From the NCBI GenBank assembly GCA_002338605.1, contig DDIP01000432.1:1-11159 (forward strand): a DNA stretch of 11,159 bases. The letters are read 5' to 3'. The stretch is from Proteobacteria bacterium UBA1847 (GTDB lineage: Bacteria; Pseudomonadota; Gammaproteobacteria; Steroidobacterales; Woeseiaceae). The notes under the pieces were generated by a model. It was not told where the DNA came from. It was given only the letters and a program-made list of their open reading frames with translations, and did not search any database. Of the stretch, positions 1 to 5,597 are shown in pieces; the first letter of the stretch is position 1, and every line of letters begins with the position of its first letter. Both the position numbers and the translations under genes were made by a program.

Positions 1-6
1 AAGCCG

Positions 7-1038
7 CTACGTCGAGGCGGGGTGTTCGTCCTCGGACTTGAGTCTGCGCCCCATCAACGCACCAACCGCTTCGCGGGGCGATGCGCCTTCGTACAGTATG
101 CGGTAGACCTGGTGGCAGATAGGCATTTCTATGCCCAATTTTTCAGCAACTTCTTTGACCGCTTCGGCGGCGAGTACGCCTTCGACCACCTGCTGAATTT
201 CTTCCTGTGCCTCTTCGATGGTCTTGCCGCCAGCGAGCGCAAGACCCATGCGGCGATTGCGTGACAGGTTGTCGGTGCAGGTCAGGACAAGATCGCCCAT
301 GCCGGCGAGGCCCATCATTGTTTTTTGCTGCGCGCCCAGCGCCACACCGAGACGCGTGAGTTCAACCAGGCCGCGGGTGATCAACGCGACGCGGGCGTTT
401 GCGCCAAAGCCGAGGCCGTCGCTCATGCCAGCACCGATGGCGAGGACGTTCTTGACGGCACCACCGACTTCAACGCCGGCGATATCCTCCGACGTGTACA
501 CACGGAAGTTGTCATCCGACAAGGCAGCGGCGAGCGCTTCGGCGAAGTCCTCGTTCGTGGATGCGACCGTCATGGCGGTCGGCAGGCCCTCGGCGACCTC
601 CTTGGCGAAGGTCGGACCGCTCAGGACGGCGACCGGGCGATCGTCGCCCAGCTCCTCGGCGACAACCTGGTGTGGCAACTTCCCCGAATGCAGTTCAAAG
701 CCCTTGGTAGCCCAGGCGATACGCGAATCCGGCCGCAGATGCGGCTTGATTGCGGTCAGGGTTTCGCGAAGACCGTGACTCGGCACCACCATCAGGATGT
801 CGCGAACGCCGTCGAGGCAGGTGGCGAGGTCCGACGAAGCCTTCAAATTGGGCGGGAAAGCAATGCCCGGAAGATAGCGGGTGTTCTCGCCACTGACCGC
901 CATTTCATCGAGCAGATCGAGCTCGCGAATACCGCCAAGCCGTACATCGCGCCCGGAGCGGGCGAACTGCAGCGCCAGCGCCGTTCCCCAGGAACCGGCG
1001 CCGATGACGGCAATGGCTTTTGGTGCCTTGTTAACTAT
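7..1038 (-). CDS. gpsA: NAD(P)H-dependent glycerol-3-phosphate dehydrogenase, probable ATA start
   Basis: Cytosolic enzyme that reduces dihydroxyacetone phosphate to sn-glycerol-3-phosphate, the backbone precursor of phospholipids. Numbered from the proposed start (343 aa, close to the usual 330-340), it shows the N-terminal Rossmann motif VIGAGSWGTALA (11-22), TKG (111-113), SGPTFAKE (140-147), GGAVKN with the catalytic lysine at 196, GANAR (212-216) and GLAGMGDLVLTCT further on. The reading frame has no ATG, GTG or TTG between an upstream in-frame stop and residue 46. Starting at that Met would remove the whole nucleotide-binding motif, so it cannot be the real start. I chose ATA at 1036-1038. 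It overlaps the last base of the secB stop (TAATA) and lies 8 nt after a GGAG. ATT at 1012-1014, just before AVIGAG, is an alternative start. It is the last gene of the yibN-grxC-secB-gpsA operon, as in E. coli. The function is firm; the start is not. Confidence 0.95.
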   Translation of the reverse strand: MVNKAPKAIAVIGAGSWGTALALQFARSGRDVRLGGIRELDLLDEMAVSGENTRYLPGIAFPPNLKASSDLATCLDGVRDILMVVPSHGLRETLTAIKPHLRPDSRIAWATKGFELHSGKLPHQVVAEELGDDRPVAVLSGPTFAKEVAEGLPTAMTVASTNEDFAEALAAALSDDNFRVYTSEDIAGVEVGGAVKNVLAIGAGMSDGLGFGANARVALITRGLVELTRLGVALGAQQKTMMGLAGMGDLVLTCTDNLSRNRRMGLALAGGKTIEEAQEEIQQVVEGVLAAEAVKEVAEKLGIEMPICHQVYRILYEGASPREAVGALMGRRLKSEDEHPAST

Positions 1039-1508
1039 TAGTGTTTCTCCGCCGCTCCGGCCTGTGCCGCGGCCTTTTGCTGTTGTGACTGAACGTACAG
1101 TGCATCGAAGTTAATCGGCTGCAATACGAACTCCGGAAAGCCACCTTTCTGGATAAGAGAGGCAATGGTTTCGCGTGCGTACGGAAACAGGATATTGGGG
1201 CAGAAACTGCCGACGATGGCGCCAAGTTCTTCGCCGGTGTAGCCCACGACCTCAAACAGTCCCGCCTGTTGCAGCTCCACGAGAAAGATTGTTTTGTCTT
1301 CCGCTTTGGCCTCGACCGTAATCGTCAACAGCACTTCATGGTGCCCCGCTTCGACTTCCTTGTGACTGCTGCGAAGATTCAAGTCCGTTGTCGGTTTCCA
1401 GTCGCCCCGGCGAAACACGTCCGGCGTCTGCGGCGATTCGAAGGAAAAGTCCTTCAGGTAAATCTTGCTAATTGCCAAGCGTTTTTCAGCGGTTTGTTCG
1501 TCTGCCAT
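1038..1508 (-). CDS. secB: Protein-export chaperone SecB
   Basis: Cytosolic tetrameric chaperone that keeps preproteins unfolded and hands them to SecA at the Sec translocase. The 156-aa product matches the usual length (E. coli 155) and has the family's hallmarks. These are the N-terminal ISKIYLKDFSFESPQTP stretch (residues 13-29), an acidic central strand region, FCPNILFPYARE (about 102-113), GGFPEFVLQPINFDALY near the C-terminus and a short polar Gln/Ala-rich tail. The ATG start at 1506-1508 follows a GGAA at good distance. The stop codon overlaps the proposed gpsA start by one base, so the two genes are probably translationally coupled. It lies downstream of grxC with a 33-nt gap and is certainly co-transcribed with it. 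Confidence 0.98.
   Translation of the reverse strand: MADEQTAEKRLAISKIYLKDFSFESPQTPDVFRRGDWKPTTDLNLRSSHKEVEAGHHEVLLTITVEAKAEDKTIFLVELQQAGLFEVVGYTGEELGAIVGSFCPNILFPYARETIASLIQKGGFPEFVLQPINFDALYVQSQQQKAAAQAGAAEKH
1047..1050 (-). promoter_or_regulatory. Shine-Dalgarno GGAG for gpsA, inside the secB 3' end
   Basis: On the minus strand GGAG lies within the last codons of secB, 8 nt before the ATA proposed as the gpsA start. This is ideal spacing for an initiation codon at that place and is the main reason for preferring ATA over the downstream ATT, whose nearest purine-rich stretch (AAGG) is 11 nt away. Confidence 0.5.
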
Positions 1509-1541
1509 TTCTATTCCAGTCCTGTCGTTAATTTTGCCGGA

Positions 1542-1793
1542 CTACCCGGCGAGTAGTTTATCCAGTTCTCCGCTCTTCTCGAGAGCGCAGAGTTCATCAA
1601 AGCCACCGACGTGGTGATCACCGATGAAGATCTGCGGTACGCGATGACTGCCACTGCGTCGCTCCATTTCGTCTTTGAGCTCGGCGTTGCCGGTAATGAC
1701 AAGGTCATCGTAGGCGATCGATTTTTTCTTCAGCAACATGCGAGCGGCGCCGCAATAGGCGCAGGACGTATTGCCGTAGACGGTGACTTTCAG
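1542..1793 (-). CDS. grxC: Glutaredoxin 3 (GrxC), probable CTG start
   Basis: Small cytosolic dithiol glutaredoxin that reduces disulfides and glutathione mixed disulfides using glutathione. It has the CAYC active site (Cys11, Cys14), the cis-proline segment VPQIFI and the glutathione-binding GGFDEL near the end. The first in-frame ATG (1737-1739) would delete the CAYC motif, so the gene must begin upstream, where no ATG, GTG or TTG exists in this frame. CTG at 1791-1793, overlapping the rhodanese stop as CTGA, gives MKVTVYGN... and exactly 83 aa, the length of E. coli GrxC, with the cysteines at the same positions 11 and 14. ATGA overlaps are the common form of such junctions, so CTG here is either a rare start or a sequence error. 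A rhodanese-glutaredoxin fusion by -1 frameshift is a less likely alternative. Confidence 0.92.
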   Translation of the reverse strand: MKVTVYGNTSCAYCGAARMLLKKKSIAYDDLVITGNAELKDEMERRSGSHRVPQIFIGDHHVGGFDELCALEKSGELDKLLAG

Positions 1794-2245
1794 CTTTTCT
1801 TCGATTTCTTTGCCTTGGTCTTTTTCCCGGTGACCAGCGGCAGCCCGGCCTGACTCCAGCCGTTGATGCCGCCCTTGAGGCCGTACACACTATCAAAACC
1901 CGCGGCTCGAAGCGTGTTGACCGCCTTGGTCGACGTGATGCCCGCGTCACACACCGCAACGATGGGCTTGGATTTCATCGCCTCGAGGCTGGTCATCTTT
2001 GCCTCGAGCTCGTCGGACGGGATGTTCTTCGCACTGACGATATGACCTCTGGAAAAGGCATCCGCGCTGCGCAGGTCGATGACCACCGCATCGTTGTTGA
2101 TCAGTTTGACGGCTTCAATGGCCTCAACGTTCACGAGCCCGCCGGCCTTGCGTCGAAGCTCGGTAAAGATGAGCACGAAAAAGCTGATCATTAAAGCCAG
2201 TACCAGCAACGTATGGTCGCCGGTAAATTGCACTAGTTTGTCCAT
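1790..2245 (-). CDS. yibN: Membrane-anchored rhodanese-like protein (YibN type)
   Basis: Single-domain rhodanese (sulfurtransferase) fold held to the inner membrane by an N-terminal helix (about residues 13-29, LLVLALMISFFVLIFTE), so the domain should face the cytosol. The domain shows VVIDLRSADAFSRGHIVSAKNIP (54-76) and an active-site loop starting at Cys99 (VAVCDAGITSTKA), so persulfide chemistry is possible. It also has the terminal GLKGGINGW motif (122-130). The 151-aa protein ends in a lysine-rich tail (141-150) that overlaps the glutaredoxin start by 4 nt. It is the first gene of the operon with grxC, secB and gpsA, the same order as around E. coli yibN. The sulfur acceptor is not known from the sequence. 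Confidence 0.9.
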   Translation of the reverse strand: MDKLVQFTGDHTLLVLALMISFFVLIFTELRRKAGGLVNVEAIEAVKLINNDAVVIDLRSADAFSRGHIVSAKNIPSDELEAKMTSLEAMKSKPIVAVCDAGITSTKAVNTLRAAGFDSVYGLKGGINGWSQAGLPLVTGKKTKAKKSKKS

Positions 2246-2295
2246 TATTTGCTCTGGCGCGGAGGATTCCGCTTAATCGTATGATTGATCGCCGC

Positions 2296-2301
2296 ATTAT
2301 A
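2296..2301 (-). promoter_or_regulatory. Sigma-70 -10 box for the yibN-grxC-secB-gpsA operon
   Basis: On the minus strand this is a perfect TATAAT. A -35 at 17-nt spacing would be GTATTT (2319-2324), a poor match to TTGACA. Transcription would start near 2289, giving a leader of about 45 nt before the yibN ATG at 2243-2245. It sits in the 107-nt divergent region between yibN and envC, the expected place for the operon promoter. Confidence 0.55.
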
Positions 2302-2352
2302 CCTGTAAAACCCGCAGGAAATACCCCGACGAAGGCTCTACACTCTGCGCCC

Positions 2353-3510
2353 ATGAATATGCGATGGGTCCCGATAGCAATGATACTGGCCGTGTCCGCC
2401 GCATTGGCCCAGGATGGGCACGGCGAGCTGGCCAAGGTCAAGGAGCGCGAGCTCGAGGAGGTGCGTGAGCGCATTTCCGACCTCAAGAAAAGCATGGACC
2501 GGGCGGCTGCCGAGCGCGATCGTCTGACCGGCGAGCTGCAGGACGTCGAGGTGGCGATATCGGAGCAGCGTCTGCGGATCAGGGAGATCGCGCGAGAGCA
2601 ACAGTTCACCGAAAATCGCAAGAAAGAGCTCGACAAGGAGCTCGACGAGCGCGAGGCACACCTCGACACCGAATCGAGTGAACTGGCCGACCAGGTGCGG
2701 GCGGCCTATATGAGCGGCAGCCAGGAAAAGATCAAGTTGCTGCTGAATCAGCGCGACCCGGCGACGTTGGGCCGGCTGATGGCCTACTACCGCTACCTTA
2801 ACGACTACCGTGCCGGCAACATCGCGGCGGTGATGGAGGAAATTCGAAAGCTTGACGCGTTGCAGAGCCAGATCGCCGCCGAAGGCGCGCGCCTCGAAGA
2901 TCTTTCGAAACGCCGCTATGCGGAGCTCGGGCGCCTCAATACATCGCAGGAAGAGCGACAGCGTTTGCTCGCAAGCCTGCGTGACAAGATTGCGGCGGAG
3001 GGCCAGGAAGTCGAGCGACTTGCCGCCCAGGAAACCGACCTCACCCGGTTGATTGCCGAGCTGACCAGTATCCTGTCGGATTACCCGATCAGTTCGGAGG
3101 AACCGTTCAGCAAGCACAAGGGCAAGTTGACCTGGCCGGTTGCGGGCACGCTGCTGCATGAGTTCGGCCAGCCGCGTGTCAGCGACAAGATCAACTGGAA
3201 TGGCGTGGTCCTCGCAGCACCGCGCGGCCGGGAAGTCCGTGCTGTTTACCACGGCCGCGTTGCGTTCGCGGACTGGCTGGCCGGCATGGGTCTTCTGGTC
3301 ATCGTCGACCACGGCGAAGGCTACATGACTCTTTACGGTTACAACGAAACGATTCTGAAAAATGCCGGTGACTGGGTGGCTCCGGGCGACGTCATCGCGA
3401 CGGTCGGCGACAGCGGCGGCCAGCAGCAGTCCAGCGTCTACTTCGAACTGCGGCACGGCACCAAACCGGTCAATCCGCGTTTGTGGATCACGCGCCGGCC
3501 CGGGGGCTGA
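2353..3510 (+). CDS. envC: Murein hydrolase activator EnvC (degenerate LytM domain)
   Basis: Periplasmic division protein that, in E. coli, is recruited by FtsEX and activates the amidases AmiA and AmiB to split septal peptidoglycan. From the chosen start the product is 385 aa. It has a signal peptide (1-19, cleavage after SAALA), long heptad-rich coiled coils (about 24-116 and 160-240) and a C-terminal LytM/M23 domain (259-378). The metal ligands are gone. The HxxxD of active M23 enzymes aligns with Trp282 and Val286, LYAH with LYGY (Tyr330), and HLHFE with SVYFE (361-365). This pattern matches EnvC and marks an activator rather than an enzyme. An earlier in-frame ATG at 2281 would add 24 polar residues in front of the signal peptide and overlaps the promoter region, so I prefer 2353. 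ctpA follows 64 nt later. Confidence 0.93.
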   Translation: MNMRWVPIAMILAVSAALAQDGHGELAKVKERELEEVRERISDLKKSMDRAAAERDRLTGELQDVEVAISEQRLRIREIAREQQFTENRKKELDKELDEREAHLDTESSELADQVRAAYMSGSQEKIKLLLNQRDPATLGRLMAYYRYLNDYRAGNIAAVMEEIRKLDALQSQIAAEGARLEDLSKRRYAELGRLNTSQEERQRLLASLRDKIAAEGQEVERLAAQETDLTRLIAELTSILSDYPISSEEPFSKHKGKLTWPVAGTLLHEFGQPRVSDKINWNGVVLAAPRGREVRAVYHGRVAFADWLAGMGLLVIVDHGEGYMTLYGYNETILKNAGDWVAPGDVIATVGDSGGQQQSSVYFELRHGTKPVNPRLWITRRPGG

Positions 3511-3515
3511 GATTC

Positions 3516-3524
3516 TGTGATAAT
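3516..3524 (+). promoter_or_regulatory. Possible extended -10 promoter for ctpA
   Basis: TGTGATAAT fits an extended -10 (TG, one base, then GATAAT, one mismatch to TATAAT). I see no recognisable -35 at the usual distance. It lies in the envC-ctpA gap and would give an internal start for ctpA-yibQ in addition to read-through from envC. The support is weak. Confidence 0.3.
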
Positions 3525-3563
3525 GTCGGGCATTGTGCCACAAGAGCCAAAAGCCGGGGCGCC

Positions 3564-3568
3564 GGGAA
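3564..3568 (+). promoter_or_regulatory. Ribosome binding site that sets the ctpA start
   Basis: GGGAA stands 6 nt before the ATG at 3575 and supports that start over the in-frame ATG at 3533, which has no comparable site and would place 14 polar residues ahead of the membrane anchor. Confidence 0.6.
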
Positions 3569-3574
3569 CATTAT

Positions 3575-4795
3575 ATGTCATTGAAAATTAGAGCTATTCT
3601 CGTCGTTGTCATCGGTGTGGTCATGGGCGTCAGCCTGTCCGTCGGTGGTGGTCTCTTGCGATCGGATCAACGCCAGAGCAAAGAACAACTGGCCTGGGAG
3701 CAGGCGCAGTTGTTTGCCGAAGTGCTCGAGCGTGTCAAGCGCGACTATGTCGAGCCGATCGATGATGCCGAGCTTCTCGAGAGCGCCATTCGCGGCATGG
3801 TTCGAGACCTCGATGCGCACTCCGAATTCCTGGACGCCAGTGAGTACCGGGAGATTCGCAGCAGCACCACCGGCAGCTACACCGGCGTCGGCATCGAGGT
3901 GGCCGAGATCGACGACACGATCCGGGTCATTTCACCCATTGCCGGATCGCCGGCGGCACGAGCCGGCATTCGAAGCGGCGATCAGCTGGTGGCTGTCGAC
4001 GGACGGGCTATCGACGTTCGCCGACTGCAGGAGACGATGAGTGAACTGCGCGGCAGCCCGGGCACGACGGTTACGCTGTCCGTGCTGCGTGATGATGTCG
4101 TTATCGATCACGAAATGCGCCGTCAGGTCATCAAGGTTGCCAGCGTCCACAAGGAATTCCTGAATCCGTCCTACGGCTATGTGCGGGTTAACCAGTTCAG
4201 CGACGGCACGGCCCAGGAGCTCAGCCGAGCCGTCGACGAGTTACAGGACGCCTACGGCGGCATGCTTGAGGGCGTTATCCTCGATCTTCGCAATAACCCC
4301 GGCGGCGTACTCGATGCTGCGGTTGACGTGTCCGACCTGTTCCTCGACTCGGGCGTGATCGTAACGGCGGACGGCCGCACCCACGAGGCAAGGTTTACGC
4401 GCTCGGCGCATCGCGGCGACATTCTCGATGGCGCGCCGTTGGTGGTGCTCGTTAACAGCGGCTCGGCGTCGGCATCGGAGATTGTCGCGGGCGCACTGCA
4501 GGATCATAACCGGGCGACCATTGTCGGAACGTCGACCTTTGGCAAGGGCCTCGTACAGACGGTCATGCCATTGTCGAAAGGGCGCGCGATCAAGCTGACG
4601 ACGTCGCGTTATTACACGCCCTCGGGCGACTCAATCCACGAAGTTGGCGTGACGCCGGACGTCATCGTCAACGAAACCCCCGGCTTCCCGGACCTGAGCC
4701 TGTCCGGCAGCCTGGATCGTGAAGCTGACGCGCAGTTGCACGAGGCGCTGCAGCAGCTCAATCCCCGCGCGGTGATGCACAGCAACGCACAATGA
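3575..4795 (+). CDS. ctpA: Carboxy-terminal processing protease CtpA (S41 family)
   Basis: Periplasmic tail-specific serine protease with a Ser/Lys dyad. It degrades or trims envelope proteins from the C-terminus, and relatives act on peptidoglycan hydrolases. The 406-aa product has an N-terminal anchor or uncleaved signal (about 5-27), a PDZ domain (about 95-185, with YTGVGIEV and the SPAARAGIRSGDQLVAVDG ligand-groove region) and the S41 protease core. The core includes GYVRVNQF, LDLRNNPGGVLDAAVDVSDLFL and the catalytic residues Ser299 in NSGSASASE, Lys324 in TFGKG and Gln328. The Ser-to-Lys distance of 25 is the same as in Prc and CtpB. The stop overlaps the next ATG by 4 nt (ATGA), so yibQ is translationally coupled. 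Its place beside envC suggests a role in cell-wall remodelling, which is an inference. Confidence 0.95.
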   Translation: MSLKIRAILVVVIGVVMGVSLSVGGGLLRSDQRQSKEQLAWEQAQLFAEVLERVKRDYVEPIDDAELLESAIRGMVRDLDAHSEFLDASEYREIRSSTTGSYTGVGIEVAEIDDTIRVISPIAGSPAARAGIRSGDQLVAVDGRAIDVRRLQETMSELRGSPGTTVTLSVLRDDVVIDHEMRRQVIKVASVHKEFLNPSYGYVRVNQFSDGTAQELSRAVDELQDAYGGMLEGVILDLRNNPGGVLDAAVDVSDLFLDSGVIVTADGRTHEARFTRSAHRGDILDGAPLVVLVNSGSASASEIVAGALQDHNRATIVGTSTFGKGLVQTVMPLSKGRAIKLTTSRYYTPSGDSIHEVGVTPDVIVNETPGFPDLSLSGSLDREADAQLHEALQQLNPRAVMHSNAQ

Positions 4796-5526
4796 GACGG
4801 TTGAAGGCCGCCACCTGTGCGCTGCTGCTCATCCTGGCCGGTGGCTCCGCCGCAACGACGCAACCGCGCATTGCCATCATCATTGATGATCTCGGCTATC
4901 GGCTGGCGGCGGGACAGCGTGCCATCCGGCTTCCGGGTCCGGTCTCCGTTGCCGTGCTTCCCGGCGCACCGCGCACCGATGTACTCGCACGCGCGGCGTA
5001 CGCAAACGGCAAGGAAGTGTTGTTGCATTTGCCGCTGCAGGCGCGGCCGGATGATCGGACCCAGGAGCCGATGCGAATTAGCCTCGACATGAATCGCGAT
5101 GAGTTCCGCGAGACCTTCGACCGCGCCTTCGCATCGGTACCGCATGCGGTGGGCGTCAACAATCACCGCGGCAGCCTGTTGACGCGGCATCCCGGGCACA
5201 TGCAGTGGCTGATGGAAGAAATCCAGGCCCGTGACCCGGTGTTTTTTGTCGACAGCTTTACCACGCATCAAAGTGTCGCACTGCAGTTTGCCGACGAACT
5301 CGGCGTACACGCGCGAAAGCGTGACGTCTTCCTGGACCCCGACCCGGAACCCGAAACTGTCGCGCGCGAGTTCGAACGCATGAAGCGCCTCGCAACAAAG
5401 CGCGGCTCTGTTGTTGTGATCGGTCATCCCTACGCGGCCACGCTTGATTTGCTCGAGCGCGAACTGCCGAAACTCGCCGACGAGGGCTTTGAGCTGGTCG
5501 CCATCAGCGAGCTGATGCAACAATGA
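4792..5526 (+). CDS. yibQ: Divergent polysaccharide deacetylase family protein (YibQ type)
   Basis: Exported 244-aa protein of the divergent polysaccharide deacetylase family (NodB-like fold, formerly DUF610). The exact substrate is unknown; a cell-wall glycan is likely. A basic, hydrophobic signal peptide covers about residues 1-21. The family motifs follow: RIAIIIDDLGY (26-36, with the paired Asp32-Asp33), KEVLLHLPLQ (74-83), GVNNHRGSLLT (121-131), FFVDSFTT (151-158), RDVFLD (177-182) and VVVIGHPY (207-214). Many relatives carry Met after the His of NNH and, in some lineages, Arg after VDS. Here the order is NNHRGS and VDSFTT; I recall this comparison from memory and have not aligned it. 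The ATG overlaps the ctpA stop by 4 nt. yibQ next to envC is conserved in many gammaproteobacteria. Confidence 0.88.
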   Translation: MRRLKAATCALLLILAGGSAATTQPRIAIIIDDLGYRLAAGQRAIRLPGPVSVAVLPGAPRTDVLARAAYANGKEVLLHLPLQARPDDRTQEPMRISLDMNRDEFRETFDRAFASVPHAVGVNNHRGSLLTRHPGHMQWLMEEIQARDPVFFVDSFTTHQSVALQFADELGVHARKRDVFLDPDPEPETVAREFERMKRLATKRGSVVVIGHPYAATLDLLERELPKLADEGFELVAISELMQQ

Positions 5527-5555
5527 ATGAACCGCGGGCCTTGAGGTCGCTCTAA

Positions 5556-5579
5556 GTACAGGGGCTCTGACCCCGTTAC
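5556..5579 (+). repeat. Short inverted-repeat element (GGGG...CCCC), possible dispersed repeat
   Basis: The core GGGGCTCTGACCCC (5561-5574) forms a 4-bp G/C stem around a 6-nt loop, and outer bases GTA (5556-5558) and TAC (5577-5579) can pair beyond a 2-nt bulge on each side. No T-run follows, so it is not a normal intrinsic terminator. Short elements with GGGGTCAGAG/CTCTGACCCC cores are, as I recall, dispersed in many proteobacterial genomes, often near REP-associated tyrosine transposases. There is only one copy here, so family membership is an inference. Confidence 0.4.
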
Positions 5580-5586
5580 AGTCAAT

Positions 5587-5590
5587 AAGG
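5587..5590 (+). promoter_or_regulatory. Ribosome binding site of the Kazal-domain gene
   Basis: AAGG lies 7 nt before ATG 5598 and only 4 nt before the in-frame GTG 5595. The spacing favours ATG as the start. The protein differs by one residue. Confidence 0.45.
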
Positions 5591-5597
5591 TCGCGTG

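Noticed and set aside
7..903. gpsA as a shorter gene starting at the ATG at 901-903
   Set aside because: This would remove the GAGSWGTALA cofactor-binding motif that is encoded in the same open frame immediately upstream.
2281..2352. ATG at 2281 as the envC start, with GGAGG upstream
   Set aside because: The GGAGG is about 15 nt away, which is too far. The added 24 residues are polar and precede a normal signal peptide, and the stretch overlaps the divergent promoter.
2353..3510. EnvC as an active M23 endopeptidase
   Set aside because: All metal-binding positions of the LytM domain are replaced (Trp, Val, Tyr, Ser/Tyr), as in known EnvC activators.
2338..3543. A 401-codon open frame on the minus strand opposite envC
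   Set aside because: The plus-strand frame has signal peptide, coiled coils and a LytM-like domain; the reverse frame has none and mirrors its codon bias.
5561..5574. The GGGG/CCCC hairpin as an intrinsic terminator after yibQ
   Set aside because: The stem is only 4 bp and is not followed by a T-run.
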